The translations under genes were made by a program, and so were the position numbers. From Novosphingobium sp. (GTDB taxonomy: Bacteria > Pseudomonadota > Alphaproteobacteria > Sphingomonadales > Sphingomonadaceae), in NCBI RefSeq assembly GCF_027489515.1, contig NZ_JAIXZS010000036.1:1-40443 (forward strand): DNA of 40,443 nucleotides, given 5' to 3'. Position 1 is the stretch's first letter. Each line of letters starts with the position of its first letter. The notes beneath the pieces were generated by a model. It was not told the DNA's origin and did not search any database. It saw only the letters and a list, made by a program, of their open reading frames with translations. This document shows, piece by piece, positions 15,344 to 24,449 of this stretch.

Positions 15344-16702
15344 CTACTCCGCCGGATGCGCTGACCCGATGGCGGGAGGTTCCACCCGAGGCCGGCCGCG
15401 CGTGAGCATCCGGCCAATGCGATTGAGCCGCCCGGTAATCAGGCCGTGTTCGGCCATCCACGCGTGGTATTCGCGGTACTTGGCGTCTTCCGCGAGGAGG
15501 TGTGCCTCCTCGGTCTTGGCGCGCCAGAAATAGACCGCGCTGACGAGGCCGAGGATCACGGTGTTGCGGATGGCATCGACCATCGAATGCGTTGTGGTGA
15601 GGAACGGCAGAGTCGAAATCCACCAGAAGGCATTCTTGGACAGATAGGCCGGGTGCCGCGTGTAGGCATAGGGCCCGTTGGTCAGCACGCCGCGGTAGGT
15701 GAGGTTCGAGAAGCGCAGGCCGAAGGCGACTGTCGCCCAGGCATAGATGCCGGTGAGCAGCACCATCGCCACAACCCAGATCCATTCGAGCGCCGGCATG
15801 CCCTGCAGCCAGAAGGTCCATTCCGCTCCGTTGGCGCGGTAATCGAGCACGCCGCCGCTGCCCATCAGTATGAATGGCGGATAGCAGATCAGCGCCGCGA
15901 CCCAGCCGCCAAGGTAGGGATTGGCACTGCGGATCTGCGCATCGAGCGGCTTCATCGTCAGGAGATAGCCGACCATGGCGATCTGCACGTCGACAAGGAA
16001 CATCGTCTCGATCAGCGCATTGCCGAGCGCGAGCGGATCACCGAGGACCGCCGCGTAGTTCATCTGCACGACCGCGCCGAAACCGCCGGGAATGATCGAG
16101 AACATGAAGGCGCAGAAGAAGCCCTTCACCGCCCAGGCGCGCCAGTGATGCGCGACCTCGGCCGGATCATAGGTCTCACGCCCGATCAGCATCGAGCCGA
16201 AATGCCACGCGCCATCGCGCGGATTGACGAGCACCCGGTCCAGCCACAACACATAGGGGATCGTGCCGATGAACAGCAGCGGGGCGAGCCCGGAGATCAC
16301 GTCCATCGCGAAGAGATATTGCCCGCGCCAGTACCAGCGGCACAAGCAATAGACGAAGCCGAGCAGCGACCAGGTCGCCCAGAGCCCGGCGACCTTGGTG
16401 ATCGTGATATCCATGATCTCGCGCACCGGGCGCGGATTTGACCAGTCTATGCCGGTCGAGGCGCGCAGGTGCACCTTGTCGACGATGAGCGACCACGCGA
16501 CCATCGGCAGACCGGAAAACAGCATCGCCGCCAGCGCCGCATTCGGCCCGGCGAGCGGTTCGTGGGGACCTGGCAGTGCAAGGGCATCGGCGATTCCCGC
16601 CCAGTTGCGGCAGACGATCACCCACAGCGCGAGGCCGACAAGGCCGGACAGGCCGACCCCGGCCGATACATCGCTGGAAGGCCTGGATGCAGGAGCGCTC
16701 AT
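15344..16702 (-). CDS. Membrane methyltransferase with C-terminal ICMT/PEMT-like domain
   Basis: This is a 452-residue polytopic membrane protein. The last third carries the isoprenylcysteine/phosphatidylethanolamine methyltransferase signature: LTNGPYAYTRHPAYLSKN (RHPxY, about residue 355) and the EE pair in WRAKTEEAHLL. The N-terminal two thirds contains about seven hydrophobic segments that I cannot assign. Usual ICMT-like proteins are 150-250 residues, so this is a long version with an added membrane module. Bacteria lack CAAX-prenylated proteins, so the acceptor is likely a lipid or small molecule. It lies 71 bases downstream of bamB on the same strand. Confidence 0.8.
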   Translation of the reverse strand: MSAPASRPSSDVSAGVGLSGLVGLALWVIVCRNWAGIADALALPGPHEPLAGPNAALAAMLFSGLPMVAWSLIVDKVHLRASTGIDWSNPRPVREIMDITITKVAGLWATWSLLGFVYCLCRWYWRGQYLFAMDVISGLAPLLFIGTIPYVLWLDRVLVNPRDGAWHFGSMLIGRETYDPAEVAHHWRAWAVKGFFCAFMFSIIPGGFGAVVQMNYAAVLGDPLALGNALIETMFLVDVQIAMVGYLLTMKPLDAQIRSANPYLGGWVAALICYPPFILMGSGGVLDYRANGAEWTFWLQGMPALEWIWVVAMVLLTGIYAWATVAFGLRFSNLTYRGVLTNGPYAYTRHPAYLSKNAFWWISTLPFLTTTHSMVDAIRNTVILGLVSAVYFWRAKTEEAHLLAEDAKYREYHAWMAEHGLITGRLNRIGRMLTRGRPRVEPPAIGSAHPAE

Positions 16703-16773
16703 CCCCTCGCTGTTAACGAGGACCTATGAGAAAATCGTTTATGCGCCGGCAAGATCCGGAAGGTGCGGCAGCC

Positions 16774-18111
16774 TTAACGAAACGCCGTGATATGGCCGCT
16801 ATCATCGAGCACGTAGAGCACGCCGCCCGCCACGACCGGCGCCAGCGTGACCGGAGCGCCGAGCTTGGCATGGCGCTTGACGGCGCCGTCGGTAACCGTT
16901 GCGGCCAGCAGTTCGCCTTCCGAATTGGCCATCCACAGGTGGTCTCCAGCCAGCACCGGACCGGTCCAGAAGATCGGGCCCTTCTTCTTCTTGACGCTGC
17001 GATAGGCCTTCATCTGCGCGATCCAGCGGACCTTGCCGGTGGCCTTGGCGATGCACAGCAGCTTGGCCTCGTCGGTCAGCGTGAAGATCCAGTCCCCCGC
17101 CACGGCCGGGGTCGAAATGCCGGCGAGGTTGAGTTCCCACACGCGCTGGCCGGTGACGAGTTCGTAAGCAGCCATGCGCCCGCCCTGGCCGAGCGCGTAG
17201 ACGCGGCCGCGTTCGACGATCGGATCGGCGTCGATGTCAGTCAGTGTCGAGACCGAGGTCGCGATGCTGGTGCGCGCCAGCGCGTCGGACCACAGCTGGC
17301 GGCCGTTTTCGTAGCGATAGGCGACCAGTTCGCCCGAGCTGTAGCCGGCGACGATGGTGCCCTGCCCGGCGGCTGCCGCGGCAACGCCGAACACGCCGGT
17401 CTGCGCGACCGAGCCGGATTCGCTCCACAGCTGCGTGCCATCGGCCACGTTGAGTGCGATGATCTGGTTGTCCTGCGTCATCACATAGACGCCGCCGAAC
17501 GCGATCGTCGGGCTGCCGCGCAGCGGACCTGCCGGCTTGACCCGCCACAGCACCTTGCCGCTGGCCGCATCGAGCGCGGCGACTTCACCGAGCCCGGTGG
17601 TGATGAAGACCTTGCCATCGTTGTAAGCCGCGCCGCCGCCAAACACCGAGGCATTGGCTTCTGGCAGGCGGAAGGCCGCCTTCCACTGTTCGTGGCCATT
17701 CGCGGCATCGAAGGCGCGGACCATGCCCTCGGTATCCATCACATAGAGCTTGCCGCCTCCGATCACCGGAGCGGCGGCCAGACGCTGCTTGGGGCTCGAT
17801 CCGGCGATGCGGGTGACCCACAGCTTGCGCGGATTTTCCGCGAGCGCGAGGTGGCCGTAGGACTTGGACGCCGTGCCCCCCGCCTGCTCCCAATCAGGAT
17901 TGGGTTCGGCCACCGGTAGCACCACATCGAGCGACGCCATGCCCTCGTCGACCTTGGTGCCGGCCTCGATCTTGGAGAGGATCGGAATGCGCACGCCAAC
18001 GGTGGGCGTCGATTTGGTCTTGCTCTTGGTGATCCCGCAGCCGCCCAGCGCAAGCGCCACCACGACCAAGGCAGAAACCGCAACGCGCCGGATCGATCTG
18101 GCTCCGGTCAT
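16774..18111 (-). CDS. bamB: Outer membrane protein assembly factor BamB (PQQ-like beta-propeller lipoprotein)
   Basis: BamB is a scaffold lipoprotein of the BAM complex that inserts outer-membrane beta-barrels. From the ATG at 18111 the protein has 445 residues, with signal peptide RRVAVSALVVVALALGGC (lipobox LGGC) and repeated propeller blades such as LYVMDTEGMVRAFDAANGHEQWKA and ALDAASGKVLWRVKPAG. The start at 18111 has GGGA 9 bases upstream and gives a clean signal peptide; an ATG at 18126 is less likely because it adds an acidic residue and its AGGG abuts the codon. It follows the YfgM-like gene by 28 bases, the same order as yfgM-bamB in enterics. Confidence 0.93.
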   Translation of the reverse strand: MTGARSIRRVAVSALVVVALALGGCGITKSKTKSTPTVGVRIPILSKIEAGTKVDEGMASLDVVLPVAEPNPDWEQAGGTASKSYGHLALAENPRKLWVTRIAGSSPKQRLAAAPVIGGGKLYVMDTEGMVRAFDAANGHEQWKAAFRLPEANASVFGGGAAYNDGKVFITTGLGEVAALDAASGKVLWRVKPAGPLRGSPTIAFGGVYVMTQDNQIIALNVADGTQLWSESGSVAQTGVFGVAAAAAGQGTIVAGYSSGELVAYRYENGRQLWSDALARTSIATSVSTLTDIDADPIVERGRVYALGQGGRMAAYELVTGQRVWELNLAGISTPAVAGDWIFTLTDEAKLLCIAKATGKVRWIAQMKAYRSVKKKKGPIFWTGPVLAGDHLWMANSEGELLAATVTDGAVKRHAKLGAPVTLAPVVAGGVLYVLDDSGHITAFR

Positions 18112-18139
18112 ATTCTCAAATCCCATCCCTGCCGTCACA

Positions 18140-18895
18140 TCATTGTCCTTCAGTGCCGCCCGCGGCGGCGGCCGGATTATCCACGGCATCGACGCCGAGC
18201 TGACCCGCAAGCTGCCGGGTCCGCCGGCGCAGCGTATCGGGCACGGCCTTGTCCTTGGCGATCGAGGCCAGCAGCGCACCCGCCGCCTCTGTCTTGTTCT
18301 GCTTGAGATAGGCGAGCGCGACGAGTTCGCCCGCGCTGCCGAACCAGGGCTTGCCCGGCACGGCGAGCGGCTTCAGCCGGTCGATCACGGTCTGCGGCGC
18401 CAGCTTGTCGAAGTTGGTCGAAACCTCGCGCACGGTGGCCAGATCGCGGTAGGCGCCGGGAAGCGAGCCATCGGCCGAAACCGCGGCAAACAGCTTCGCG
18501 GCATCGGCGGCGTTCCCCGCCTGCTCGGCAATGCCCGCCTCGGTGATCTGCACGGCGGCACGGTAGCCGGGGTTCCCGTCCTTGAGCAGCGGGTCCATCT
18601 CCTGCTTCGCGGTCTGGTTGCGCCCGGCCTGCAGTGCATCGAGCGCGGTCACGAACGTCTCGCTCTGCTTGTCGCGCACGCTGGCCGTGTGTTCGTTGTA
18701 CCACAGCCAGCCGCCGAGACCGACAAGCCCGCCGACCACCAGCGCCAGGATCGGCCGCCCGCGGGTGGTGAGCAGCGTGCGCAGCTGATCCTCGCGCAGC
18801 GCATCGTCCACCTCGCGCAGGAAGGTTTCCTGGGCGGCGGCATCCTTGCTGTTGGCAGGCAGGGTGCCCTGGGGGCTTTTCGGAGTCAGAGCCAA
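18140..18895 (-). CDS. YfgM-like TPR/ancillary SecYEG protein
   Basis: The protein has 251 residues, with a cytoplasmic N-terminal stretch (FLREVDDALREDQLRTLL), one transmembrane helix (ILALVVGGLVGLGGWLWY, about 50-67) and a helical, TPR-like periplasmic domain. This layout is that of YfgM, an inner-membrane partner of the Sec translocon and of periplasmic chaperones in E. coli. The assignment is supported by its position immediately upstream of bamB. Sequence alone gives only the TPR-like fold, so the translocon role is inferred. Confidence 0.85.
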   Translation of the reverse strand: MALTPKSPQGTLPANSKDAAAQETFLREVDDALREDQLRTLLTTRGRPILALVVGGLVGLGGWLWYNEHTASVRDKQSETFVTALDALQAGRNQTAKQEMDPLLKDGNPGYRAAVQITEAGIAEQAGNAADAAKLFAAVSADGSLPGAYRDLATVREVSTNFDKLAPQTVIDRLKPLAVPGKPWFGSAGELVALAYLKQNKTEAAGALLASIAKDKAVPDTLRRRTRQLAGQLGVDAVDNPAAAAGGTEGQ

Positions 18896-19007
18896 GGCTA
18901 CGCTTTCAGTTCGCTAGGTTAACGAATGCGGCTGTTTAGCAGGGGGGCCTGCCAATTCAACCGGTTTGACACGGGGTGCTTTGACATGCCGATACTGTCC
19001 GGCAGCT

Positions 19008-20174
19008 TTACGGAAACGTGGGGAGCCCCAAAGCGCCTGCATAAAGCGCGGCATGCTGGCGGGCCATCACGCCTTCGTCGAACGCCTCACGCGCACGCAG
19101 GAGGTTCGCCGCGCCGACCCGGCGGCGCAGGGTCTCGTCCCCAGCCAGTTGCAGCAGCGCGGCGCCCAGCGCCGCCTCGTCGCCCGGCGGCGTGATGAAC
19201 GGCGCGTTCTCGGGCGCGACGATATCGGCCACATCGCCCACCGCCGGGCTTGCCACCGCAAGGCCCGAGGCCATCGCCTCTACCACCGAAAGCGGGAACT
19301 GCTCACTGTCTGACGAAAGCGCGAAAAGATCGAACAAGGCAGTCGCCTCGGCCGGTTTCGCGACAAAGCCGGGCAAGTGGACGCGGTGCCCGATCTCGAG
19401 CCGCAGCGCCTCGGCCATGATCGCCTCGCGCTCGGGCCCCTCGCCCACGATCACAAGCTGCCATTCCTCCGGCAGGCTGCGGAAGGCACGCACAAGGCGG
19501 GGCAGTGCCTTGACCGGGCGCAGGCCGGCGAGCGTGCCAAGCCACTTTTCCCCCGGCCGCTTGACCACGCGCGGCAGCGCATCGGGCCGCACGCGCTTTG
19601 CCTTGACGGGATCGTAGTCCTTGACCGGGATGCCGTTGCCGATGCGGTGCACCCGTCCGGCCGGCTGGTGCCAGGCATCCAGGGCCACCCGTTCGAGCTG
19701 GCGCGACGGCACGATCAGCGCGCTCGCGCGGGCCAGCGCCACGCGGCGATACCAGTTGCGCGTGGCCTTCAGCTTCTGCGCCTCGTCGGCGTTGAAGCCG
19801 TCTTCGTGGTGGATCAGCGGAGCAAGGCCCATCGACGGCGCGAACAGCGCATGCGCCATCGCCGCATCCATCGCGCCCCAGTTGTAGGTGAGGATGAGGT
19901 CGAAGCCCTGCATCGCGCGCGCCAGCGTCTGCAGCCGACGCACGCCGAACCGGCCCTGCAGCGGCGGAAAGCCGAACGGGAAATGGACGGACATGCCAGG
20001 ATCGATCTGCGCCCGCGCGCCCAGTGCGCCGGGCTGCGCAGAGACGATACTATGATCCACCGCCTTGCCGAAGCGGTTGATCAATGCGGTCGAGCGCCGC
20101 TCCTTGCCGCCCGCATCGAAGGTCGAATGCAGGTGGAGAAGGTGCAGCCGCTGGCCGGGCGCCGATTTGCTCAT
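19008..20174 (-). CDS. Family 4-type glycosyltransferase
   Basis: This is a 388-residue GT-B retaining glycosyltransferase. The N-terminal domain opens with LHLLHLHSTFDAGGKERRSTALI, a donor/acceptor loop typical of the family. The C-terminal Glycos_transf_1 domain has LGTLAGLRPVKALPRLVRAF, LVIVGEGPEREAI and the E-x7-E motif SSDSEQFPLSVVEAMASG. The start at 20174 (MSKSAPGQ) lies 10 bases after the upstream hydrolase stop; the longer frame would run inside that gene. The acceptor is unknown; envelope or exopolysaccharide glycans are the usual targets. It is probably co-transcribed with the alpha/beta hydrolase. Confidence 0.9.
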   Translation of the reverse strand: MSKSAPGQRLHLLHLHSTFDAGGKERRSTALINRFGKAVDHSIVSAQPGALGARAQIDPGMSVHFPFGFPPLQGRFGVRRLQTLARAMQGFDLILTYNWGAMDAAMAHALFAPSMGLAPLIHHEDGFNADEAQKLKATRNWYRRVALARASALIVPSRQLERVALDAWHQPAGRVHRIGNGIPVKDYDPVKAKRVRPDALPRVVKRPGEKWLGTLAGLRPVKALPRLVRAFRSLPEEWQLVIVGEGPEREAIMAEALRLEIGHRVHLPGFVAKPAEATALFDLFALSSDSEQFPLSVVEAMASGLAVASPAVGDVADIVAPENAPFITPPGDEAALGAALLQLAGDETLRRRVGAANLLRAREAFDEGVMARQHAALYAGALGLPTFP

Positions 20175-20184
20175 GCCGCCGTGA

Positions 20185-21072
20185 TCACGCCGCGCGGGCA
20201 AGCAGCCGCGTGATCGCGGCGACGGCCTCGTCCTCGTCGAGCGTGGGCGCGTGGCCCACGCCGGGCACGGTGACAAGCTCGGTTGCCGACCCTCGCACTT
20301 TCATGCGGGCGGCGACTTCCGCCGAGAGAATATCAGAATGCGCGCCGCGCAGCACCAGCAGCGGCCGGCGGGCCACCGCCTCGTACATCCCCCACATGAC
20401 CGCAGGTTCCGGGGCCGGCCCCTGCTCGGTCTCGAATGGTTCGGCAATTTTCATGTCGTAGTCGAACACGATGCGGCCGCCGGTGCCAATCACCATGCAG
20501 CGCTTGGCCATGCGTAGCCAATCGGGCAGCTGCCACGCCGGATAGATATCGCGGTTCACTTCCTGCAGCGCGCGCGCGGCATGGACCCAGGTCTCGTAGC
20601 TGCGACCCTGCCCGACATACTCGCGGATGCGCGCGAGGCCGACCGGCTCAATCTCCGGGCCGACATCGTTGATCACCGCCGCAGTAATGCGCTCCGGATT
20701 CACGGCGGCCAGCATCATCGCCATCAGCCCGCCGAGCGAAGTCCCGATCGCAACGAAACGCGCGATCCCTTCTGCCGCCAACAGCAACTCGACATCGGCG
20801 ACATAGTGCGCCGGGGTGTACGTCATCGGATCGCGCGCATAGTCGCTGTCGCCACGCCCGCGCATGTCCGGGCAAATCACGCGCCATTCACCGGCGAACC
20901 GCTCGGCCAGTGCCTCGAAATCGCGGGCATTGCGGGTTAGCCCCGGGAGGCACAGGATCGGCGGCCGCTCGCTGCTGCCGGCATAGTCGCGGAAATGCAG
21001 ATTGAGGCCGTCGCTGCTGGTCCAGCTGCGATCGTTCCAGCGCTTTTCGCCGCTTTTCAGCGCCTCTGCCAT
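20185..21072 (-). CDS. Alpha/beta hydrolase
   Basis: This is a 295-residue alpha/beta-hydrolase-fold protein. PPILCLPGLTRNARDF is the oxyanion-hole region, CPDMRGRGDSDYA follows it, GTSLGG at about residue 120 is the nucleophile elbow, and GVGHAPTLDEDEAV near the C-terminus supplies the histidine. The ATG at 21072 (MAEALKS) is preferred to the upstream codon at 21105, which would crowd the divergent selO promoter. The family covers esterases, haloperoxidases and lactonases; the substrate cannot be inferred. The glycosyltransferase follows closely downstream. Confidence 0.9.
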   Translation of the reverse strand: MAEALKSGEKRWNDRSWTSSDGLNLHFRDYAGSSERPPILCLPGLTRNARDFEALAERFAGEWRVICPDMRGRGDSDYARDPMTYTPAHYVADVELLLAAEGIARFVAIGTSLGGLMAMMLAAVNPERITAAVINDVGPEIEPVGLARIREYVGQGRSYETWVHAARALQEVNRDIYPAWQLPDWLRMAKRCMVIGTGGRIVFDYDMKIAEPFETEQGPAPEPAVMWGMYEAVARRPLLVLRGAHSDILSAEVAARMKVRGSATELVTVPGVGHAPTLDEDEAVAAITRLLARAA

Positions 21073-21151
21073 CGGTTGTACTGCCTGAACCCCACGCAAA
21101 AACAAAAGGGGCGCGCTTGCACGCCGACCGCTTCCCCCCCACTATCGCGCG

Positions 21152-22570
21152 ATGCAGCCTGCCCCGCAAGACGCGATCTACCGCCCCGCACCCCGCATTC
21201 TCGATCTGGCCAGCTGGATCGGCGATCCGGTCGCCCCGGCGGACTTCCCTGAAACCAAGCTGCGCTTCCGCAACCAGCGCGCTGCAACCGAGGTCGGGCT
21301 CGCCGGTCTCTCCGACGCGGAATGGATCAGCCACATGGGCCGCTTCACCCCGCTGGAAGGCAACCTCCCCCAGCCGCTGGCGCTGCGCTATCACGGGCAC
21401 CAGTTCCAGGTTTACAACCCCGATCTCGGCGATGGACGCGGGTTCCTCTACGCGCAGCTGCTCGATGACCGGGGTCGGCTCATGGACCTCGGCACCAAGG
21501 GTTCGGGCCAGACCCCGTGGAGTCGGCAGGGCGATGGCCGCCTCACCCTCAAGGGCGCGATGCGCGAGATCCTCGCCACCGAGATGCTCGGCGCGCTCGG
21601 CGTCAACACCAGCCGCACCTTTTCGGTGATCGAGACCGGCGAGGCGCTGTGGCGCGGCGACGAACCCTCCCCCACGCGCTCGGCGGTGATGGTCCGGCTC
21701 AGCCACGGCCACATCCGCATGGGCACCTTCCAGCGCCTTGCCACACTGGGCGAGGCCGACAACATGGCGGCGCTGGTCGGCTACTGCCTCGGCAACTTTC
21801 CGGGCCCCGCCGGCCCCGGAGGCGACAAGGAACGCCCTGCTGGGCCGGAGGGCGCCAGCCCCGCCGCGCGCCTGCTGCATCAGGTGGTGGAGCGCATGGC
21901 CGATATGGCCGCCAGCTACATCGTGGCAGGCTTCGTCCACGGCGTGCTCAATACCGACAACATGAACGTGACGGGCGAGAGCTTCGACTACGGCCCGTGG
22001 CGCTGGCTGCCTCGCTGGGACCCGGCCTTCACCGCCGCCTATTTCGACAGCAGCGGGCTCTATGCCTTCGGCCGGCAGGTTCAGGCGATCCACTGGAACT
22101 GCGGGCAGCTCGCCGTCGCGCTGCGCACGCTGGAAGAAGCCCCGCCGCTGATCGCCGCGCTCAATACGTTCGAGGAGCATTACCACGCCGCCATGGCGCG
22201 CCGCTGGTGCTGGCGGCTAGGCGTGATCCCGCGCGGAATCGCTGAAGACACCGCCTTGATCGGCCAATGCGAACAGGCGATGGCCGAGAGCGGCGAAGGG
22301 CCGGATGCCTTCTTCTTCCGCCATCGCGGCGGGCGTGGGCACGCAAGCGGCGCACTGAGCGAAGCGCTGGCGGCTTACGAACCGGTCGCGGACACGCATC
22401 CCTATTGGGACGATCCTGCCCCGCAATCGATGCTGATCGAGGAAGTCGAGGCGATCTGGGCACCGATTGCGGAAGGTGACGACTGGTCGCTGCTCGAGGC
22501 CAAGATCGCCGCGCTGCGCCGCATGGGCGAGGCGCATGGCGCGCCCCCGCCTCCTGCCGGGCACGGGTGA
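21152..22570 (+). CDS. selO: SelO/YdiU family protein adenylyltransferase
   Basis: SelO is a pseudokinase-fold enzyme that transfers AMP to protein side chains and is linked to redox homeostasis. At 472 residues it is close to the family's usual 480-500. Diagnostic segments are GRFTPLEGNLPQPLALRYHGHQFQVYNPDLGDGRG, LGTKGSGQTPWSRQGDGRLTLKGAMREIL and the catalytic HGVLNTDNMNVTG followed by DYGPW. The C-terminal selenocysteine or cysteine seen in human and E. coli forms is absent; the tail reads PPPPAGHG. It is divergent from the alpha/beta hydrolase and followed by a GC hairpin with a T-rich tail. Confidence 0.95.
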   Translation: MQPAPQDAIYRPAPRILDLASWIGDPVAPADFPETKLRFRNQRAATEVGLAGLSDAEWISHMGRFTPLEGNLPQPLALRYHGHQFQVYNPDLGDGRGFLYAQLLDDRGRLMDLGTKGSGQTPWSRQGDGRLTLKGAMREILATEMLGALGVNTSRTFSVIETGEALWRGDEPSPTRSAVMVRLSHGHIRMGTFQRLATLGEADNMAALVGYCLGNFPGPAGPGGDKERPAGPEGASPAARLLHQVVERMADMAASYIVAGFVHGVLNTDNMNVTGESFDYGPWRWLPRWDPAFTAAYFDSSGLYAFGRQVQAIHWNCGQLAVALRTLEEAPPLIAALNTFEEHYHAAMARRWCWRLGVIPRGIAEDTALIGQCEQAMAESGEGPDAFFFRHRGGRGHASGALSEALAAYEPVADTHPYWDDPAPQSMLIEEVEAIWAPIAEGDDWSLLEAKIAALRRMGEAHGAPPPPAGHG

Positions 22571-22573
22571 ATG

Positions 22574-22604
22574 CCCCGATTTCGCGCGGCGGGGTTTCTT
22601 GTTT
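22574..22604 (+). terminator. Rho-independent terminator after selO
   Basis: CCCCG (22574-22578) pairs with CGGGG (22590-22594), followed by TTTCTTGTTT. The stem is short but GC-only and begins 3 bases after the selO stop. Confidence 0.6.
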
Positions 22605-22689
22605 GGTTACCACTCCCATGCCATAGGCCGCACTCGCAAGCGGCCACGCGCCGTATCTGAGGCAAGGCAGAGGAAGGCCCCGCGCACCC

Positions 22690-24105
22690 GTGTCCACCGG
22701 CGAACTCGTCTCTTTCGAACCCGCAACGGGATCGGAACTGTGGCGCGGCCGGATCGGCGACGCCGAGGATGTGATCGCGCGCGCGCGCCGCGCCTGGCCG
22801 GTCTGGGCTGCCCAGCCGCTCTCCACCCGCATCGAATTGCTGCGCCGCTTCGCCAATGAAGTGCGCAAGGAAGCGGACAAGCTCGCTGATCTGATCGCCC
22901 GCGAAACCGGCAAGCCTTTGTGGGAAGCGCGCGGCGAGGTCGACGGCGTGGTCGACAAGGTCGAAGCTTCGGTGCGCGCCTATGCCGAGCGCACCGCGCA
23001 GCGCAAGCTCGACAGCGCGCTCAATGGCACCTCGGCCGTTCGCCACAAGCCCCACGGCGTGCTCGCCGTGATCAGCCCCTACAACATGCCCGCGCTGCTG
23101 CCCGCCGCGCAGATCGTGCCGGCGCTGATTGCGGGCAATGTCGTGGTGTTCAAGCCTTCGGAAAAGGCCCCCGCCACCGGCGAGCTCCTGACCCGCTGCT
23201 TCCACCGCGCCGGGATTTCGGCAGCAGTCGTGCAGGTCCTGTTCGGTGGACCGGAGCAGGGCCAGACCCTCGCGGTGCACGACGGGATCGATGGCGTGCT
23301 GTTCACCGGTTCGGCCCATGCGGGCGTTTCGATCAACCGCAAGCTCGCGTCAAACCCGGGCAAGCTCGTCGCGCTCGAACTGGGCGGCAACAATCCGATC
23401 GTGGTGTGGGATACGCCCAAGATCATCGACGCCGCAGCGATCGTGGTGCAATCGGCCTTCACCGGCGCGGGGCAGCGCTGCTCCTCCGCGCGGCGGCTGA
23501 TCGTGAAATCGACGATGTACGACGCGGTGATCACCGAAGTCCGCCGCCTCACTGAACGGCTGATCGTGGGCGCGCCGTTCGATACGCCGACGCCGTTCAT
23601 GGGCCCGGTGATCGACAATGGCGCGGCCGACGGGCTGACCGAAAGCTTCGTCTATCTCCTCTCCAACGGCGGCCGCGCTATCAAGCACATGGCCCGGCTG
23701 CGCGAGGACCTGCCCTTCGTCAGCCCCGCGATCATCGACGTGACCAAGATCGAGGAGCGGCCCGACGTCGAGCTGTTCGGTCCGCTTCTCCAGGTCGTCG
23801 CGGTCGATGATTTCGACGAGGCCATTGCCGAGGCGAACAACACGCGCTTCGGCCTGACCGCATCGCTGCTGGGCGGCTCACCGCAGGACTACAACCGCTT
23901 CTGGGCCAACATCCGCGCCGGCGTGGTCAATTGGAACCGCCCGACCATCGGCGAGACGGCCGCCGCGCCGTTCGGCGGGATCGGGCTTTCGGGCAACAAT
24001 CGCCCGGGCGGCTACTACATGGCCGATTCGTGCGCCTATCCGGTCGCTTCGGTCGAAATGGAGCAGCCGCGCGCGACCATCGGCGTGGGCCTGCGCGACA
24101 GCTAG
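22690..24105 (+). CDS. astD: Succinylglutamate-semialdehyde dehydrogenase
   Basis: AstD is the NAD-dependent aldehyde dehydrogenase of the arginine succinyltransferase pathway, oxidising N-succinylglutamate semialdehyde. The protein has 471 residues and starts at a GTG preceded by GAGGAAGG. The catalytic cysteine is C264 in GAGQRCSSARR, the general base glutamate is in LVALELGGNNPIVV, and SPYNMPALLPAAQI is an AstD-like substrate-loop segment. Assignment to AstD rather than a generic ALDH rests on overall resemblance and is moderately secure. astA, astB, astC and astE are not adjacent. Its stop shares CTAG with the opposing lipoprotein gene. Confidence 0.88.
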   Translation: MSTGELVSFEPATGSELWRGRIGDAEDVIARARRAWPVWAAQPLSTRIELLRRFANEVRKEADKLADLIARETGKPLWEARGEVDGVVDKVEASVRAYAERTAQRKLDSALNGTSAVRHKPHGVLAVISPYNMPALLPAAQIVPALIAGNVVVFKPSEKAPATGELLTRCFHRAGISAAVVQVLFGGPEQGQTLAVHDGIDGVLFTGSAHAGVSINRKLASNPGKLVALELGGNNPIVVWDTPKIIDAAAIVVQSAFTGAGQRCSSARRLIVKSTMYDAVITEVRRLTERLIVGAPFDTPTPFMGPVIDNGAADGLTESFVYLLSNGGRAIKHMARLREDLPFVSPAIIDVTKIEERPDVELFGPLLQVVAVDDFDEAIAEANNTRFGLTASLLGGSPQDYNRFWANIRAGVVNWNRPTIGETAAAPFGGIGLSGNNRPGGYYMADSCAYPVASVEMEQPRATIGVGLRDS

Positions 24106-24341
24106 TTCTTCGGATCGGGCAGGGGTAACGCAGGATCGGCAGGGCCGGCCGGCACGATCGCCAGATTGCGGCTGTTGGCCTGCGAAAGATCGGGATCGAC
24201 CAGCAACTGCCCCTCGAGCGCGGCGGTCATCACGGGATCGTGCACCGGGCCTTCCTCGCCCCCGCGCGTGCGCGGTGCCTCGGCCGAACAGGCAGCCAGC
24301 GCAGCAAGCAGCGTCGCAGATATGGCATGACGAAGGCGCAT
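24102..24341 (-). CDS. Small hypothetical lipoprotein
   Basis: The product has 79 residues. MRLRHAISATLLAALAACSAEAP is a lipoprotein signal sequence with lipobox LAAC. The short mature part (RGGEEGPVHDPVMTAALEGQLLVDPDLSQANSRN and a proline-rich tail) is not assignable to a family. The start at 24341 is supported by GGGAG 5 bases upstream; the ATG at 24353 is less likely. It converges on astD with a shared CTAG stop and diverges from rarD. Confidence 0.75.
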   Translation of the reverse strand: MRLRHAISATLLAALAACSAEAPRTRGGEEGPVHDPVMTAALEGQLLVDPDLSQANSRNLAIVPAGPADPALPLPDPKN

Positions 24342-24449
24342 TGGCACTCCCATGCACCGGCCATGGTTAACCCCGCGTCACCAGTGCCTGTGCGGGTCAT
24401 GCCATTTTGATGCTTGGTCGTGCGCGCCGGGCCTGCCATGGCGCGCGCC

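Noticed and set aside
21152..22570. Possible in-frame selenocysteine UGA at the end of selO
   Set aside because: The frame ends in a normal TGA with no downstream extension resembling a Sec-containing tail and no obvious SECIS hairpin directly after it; the hairpin there looks like a terminator.
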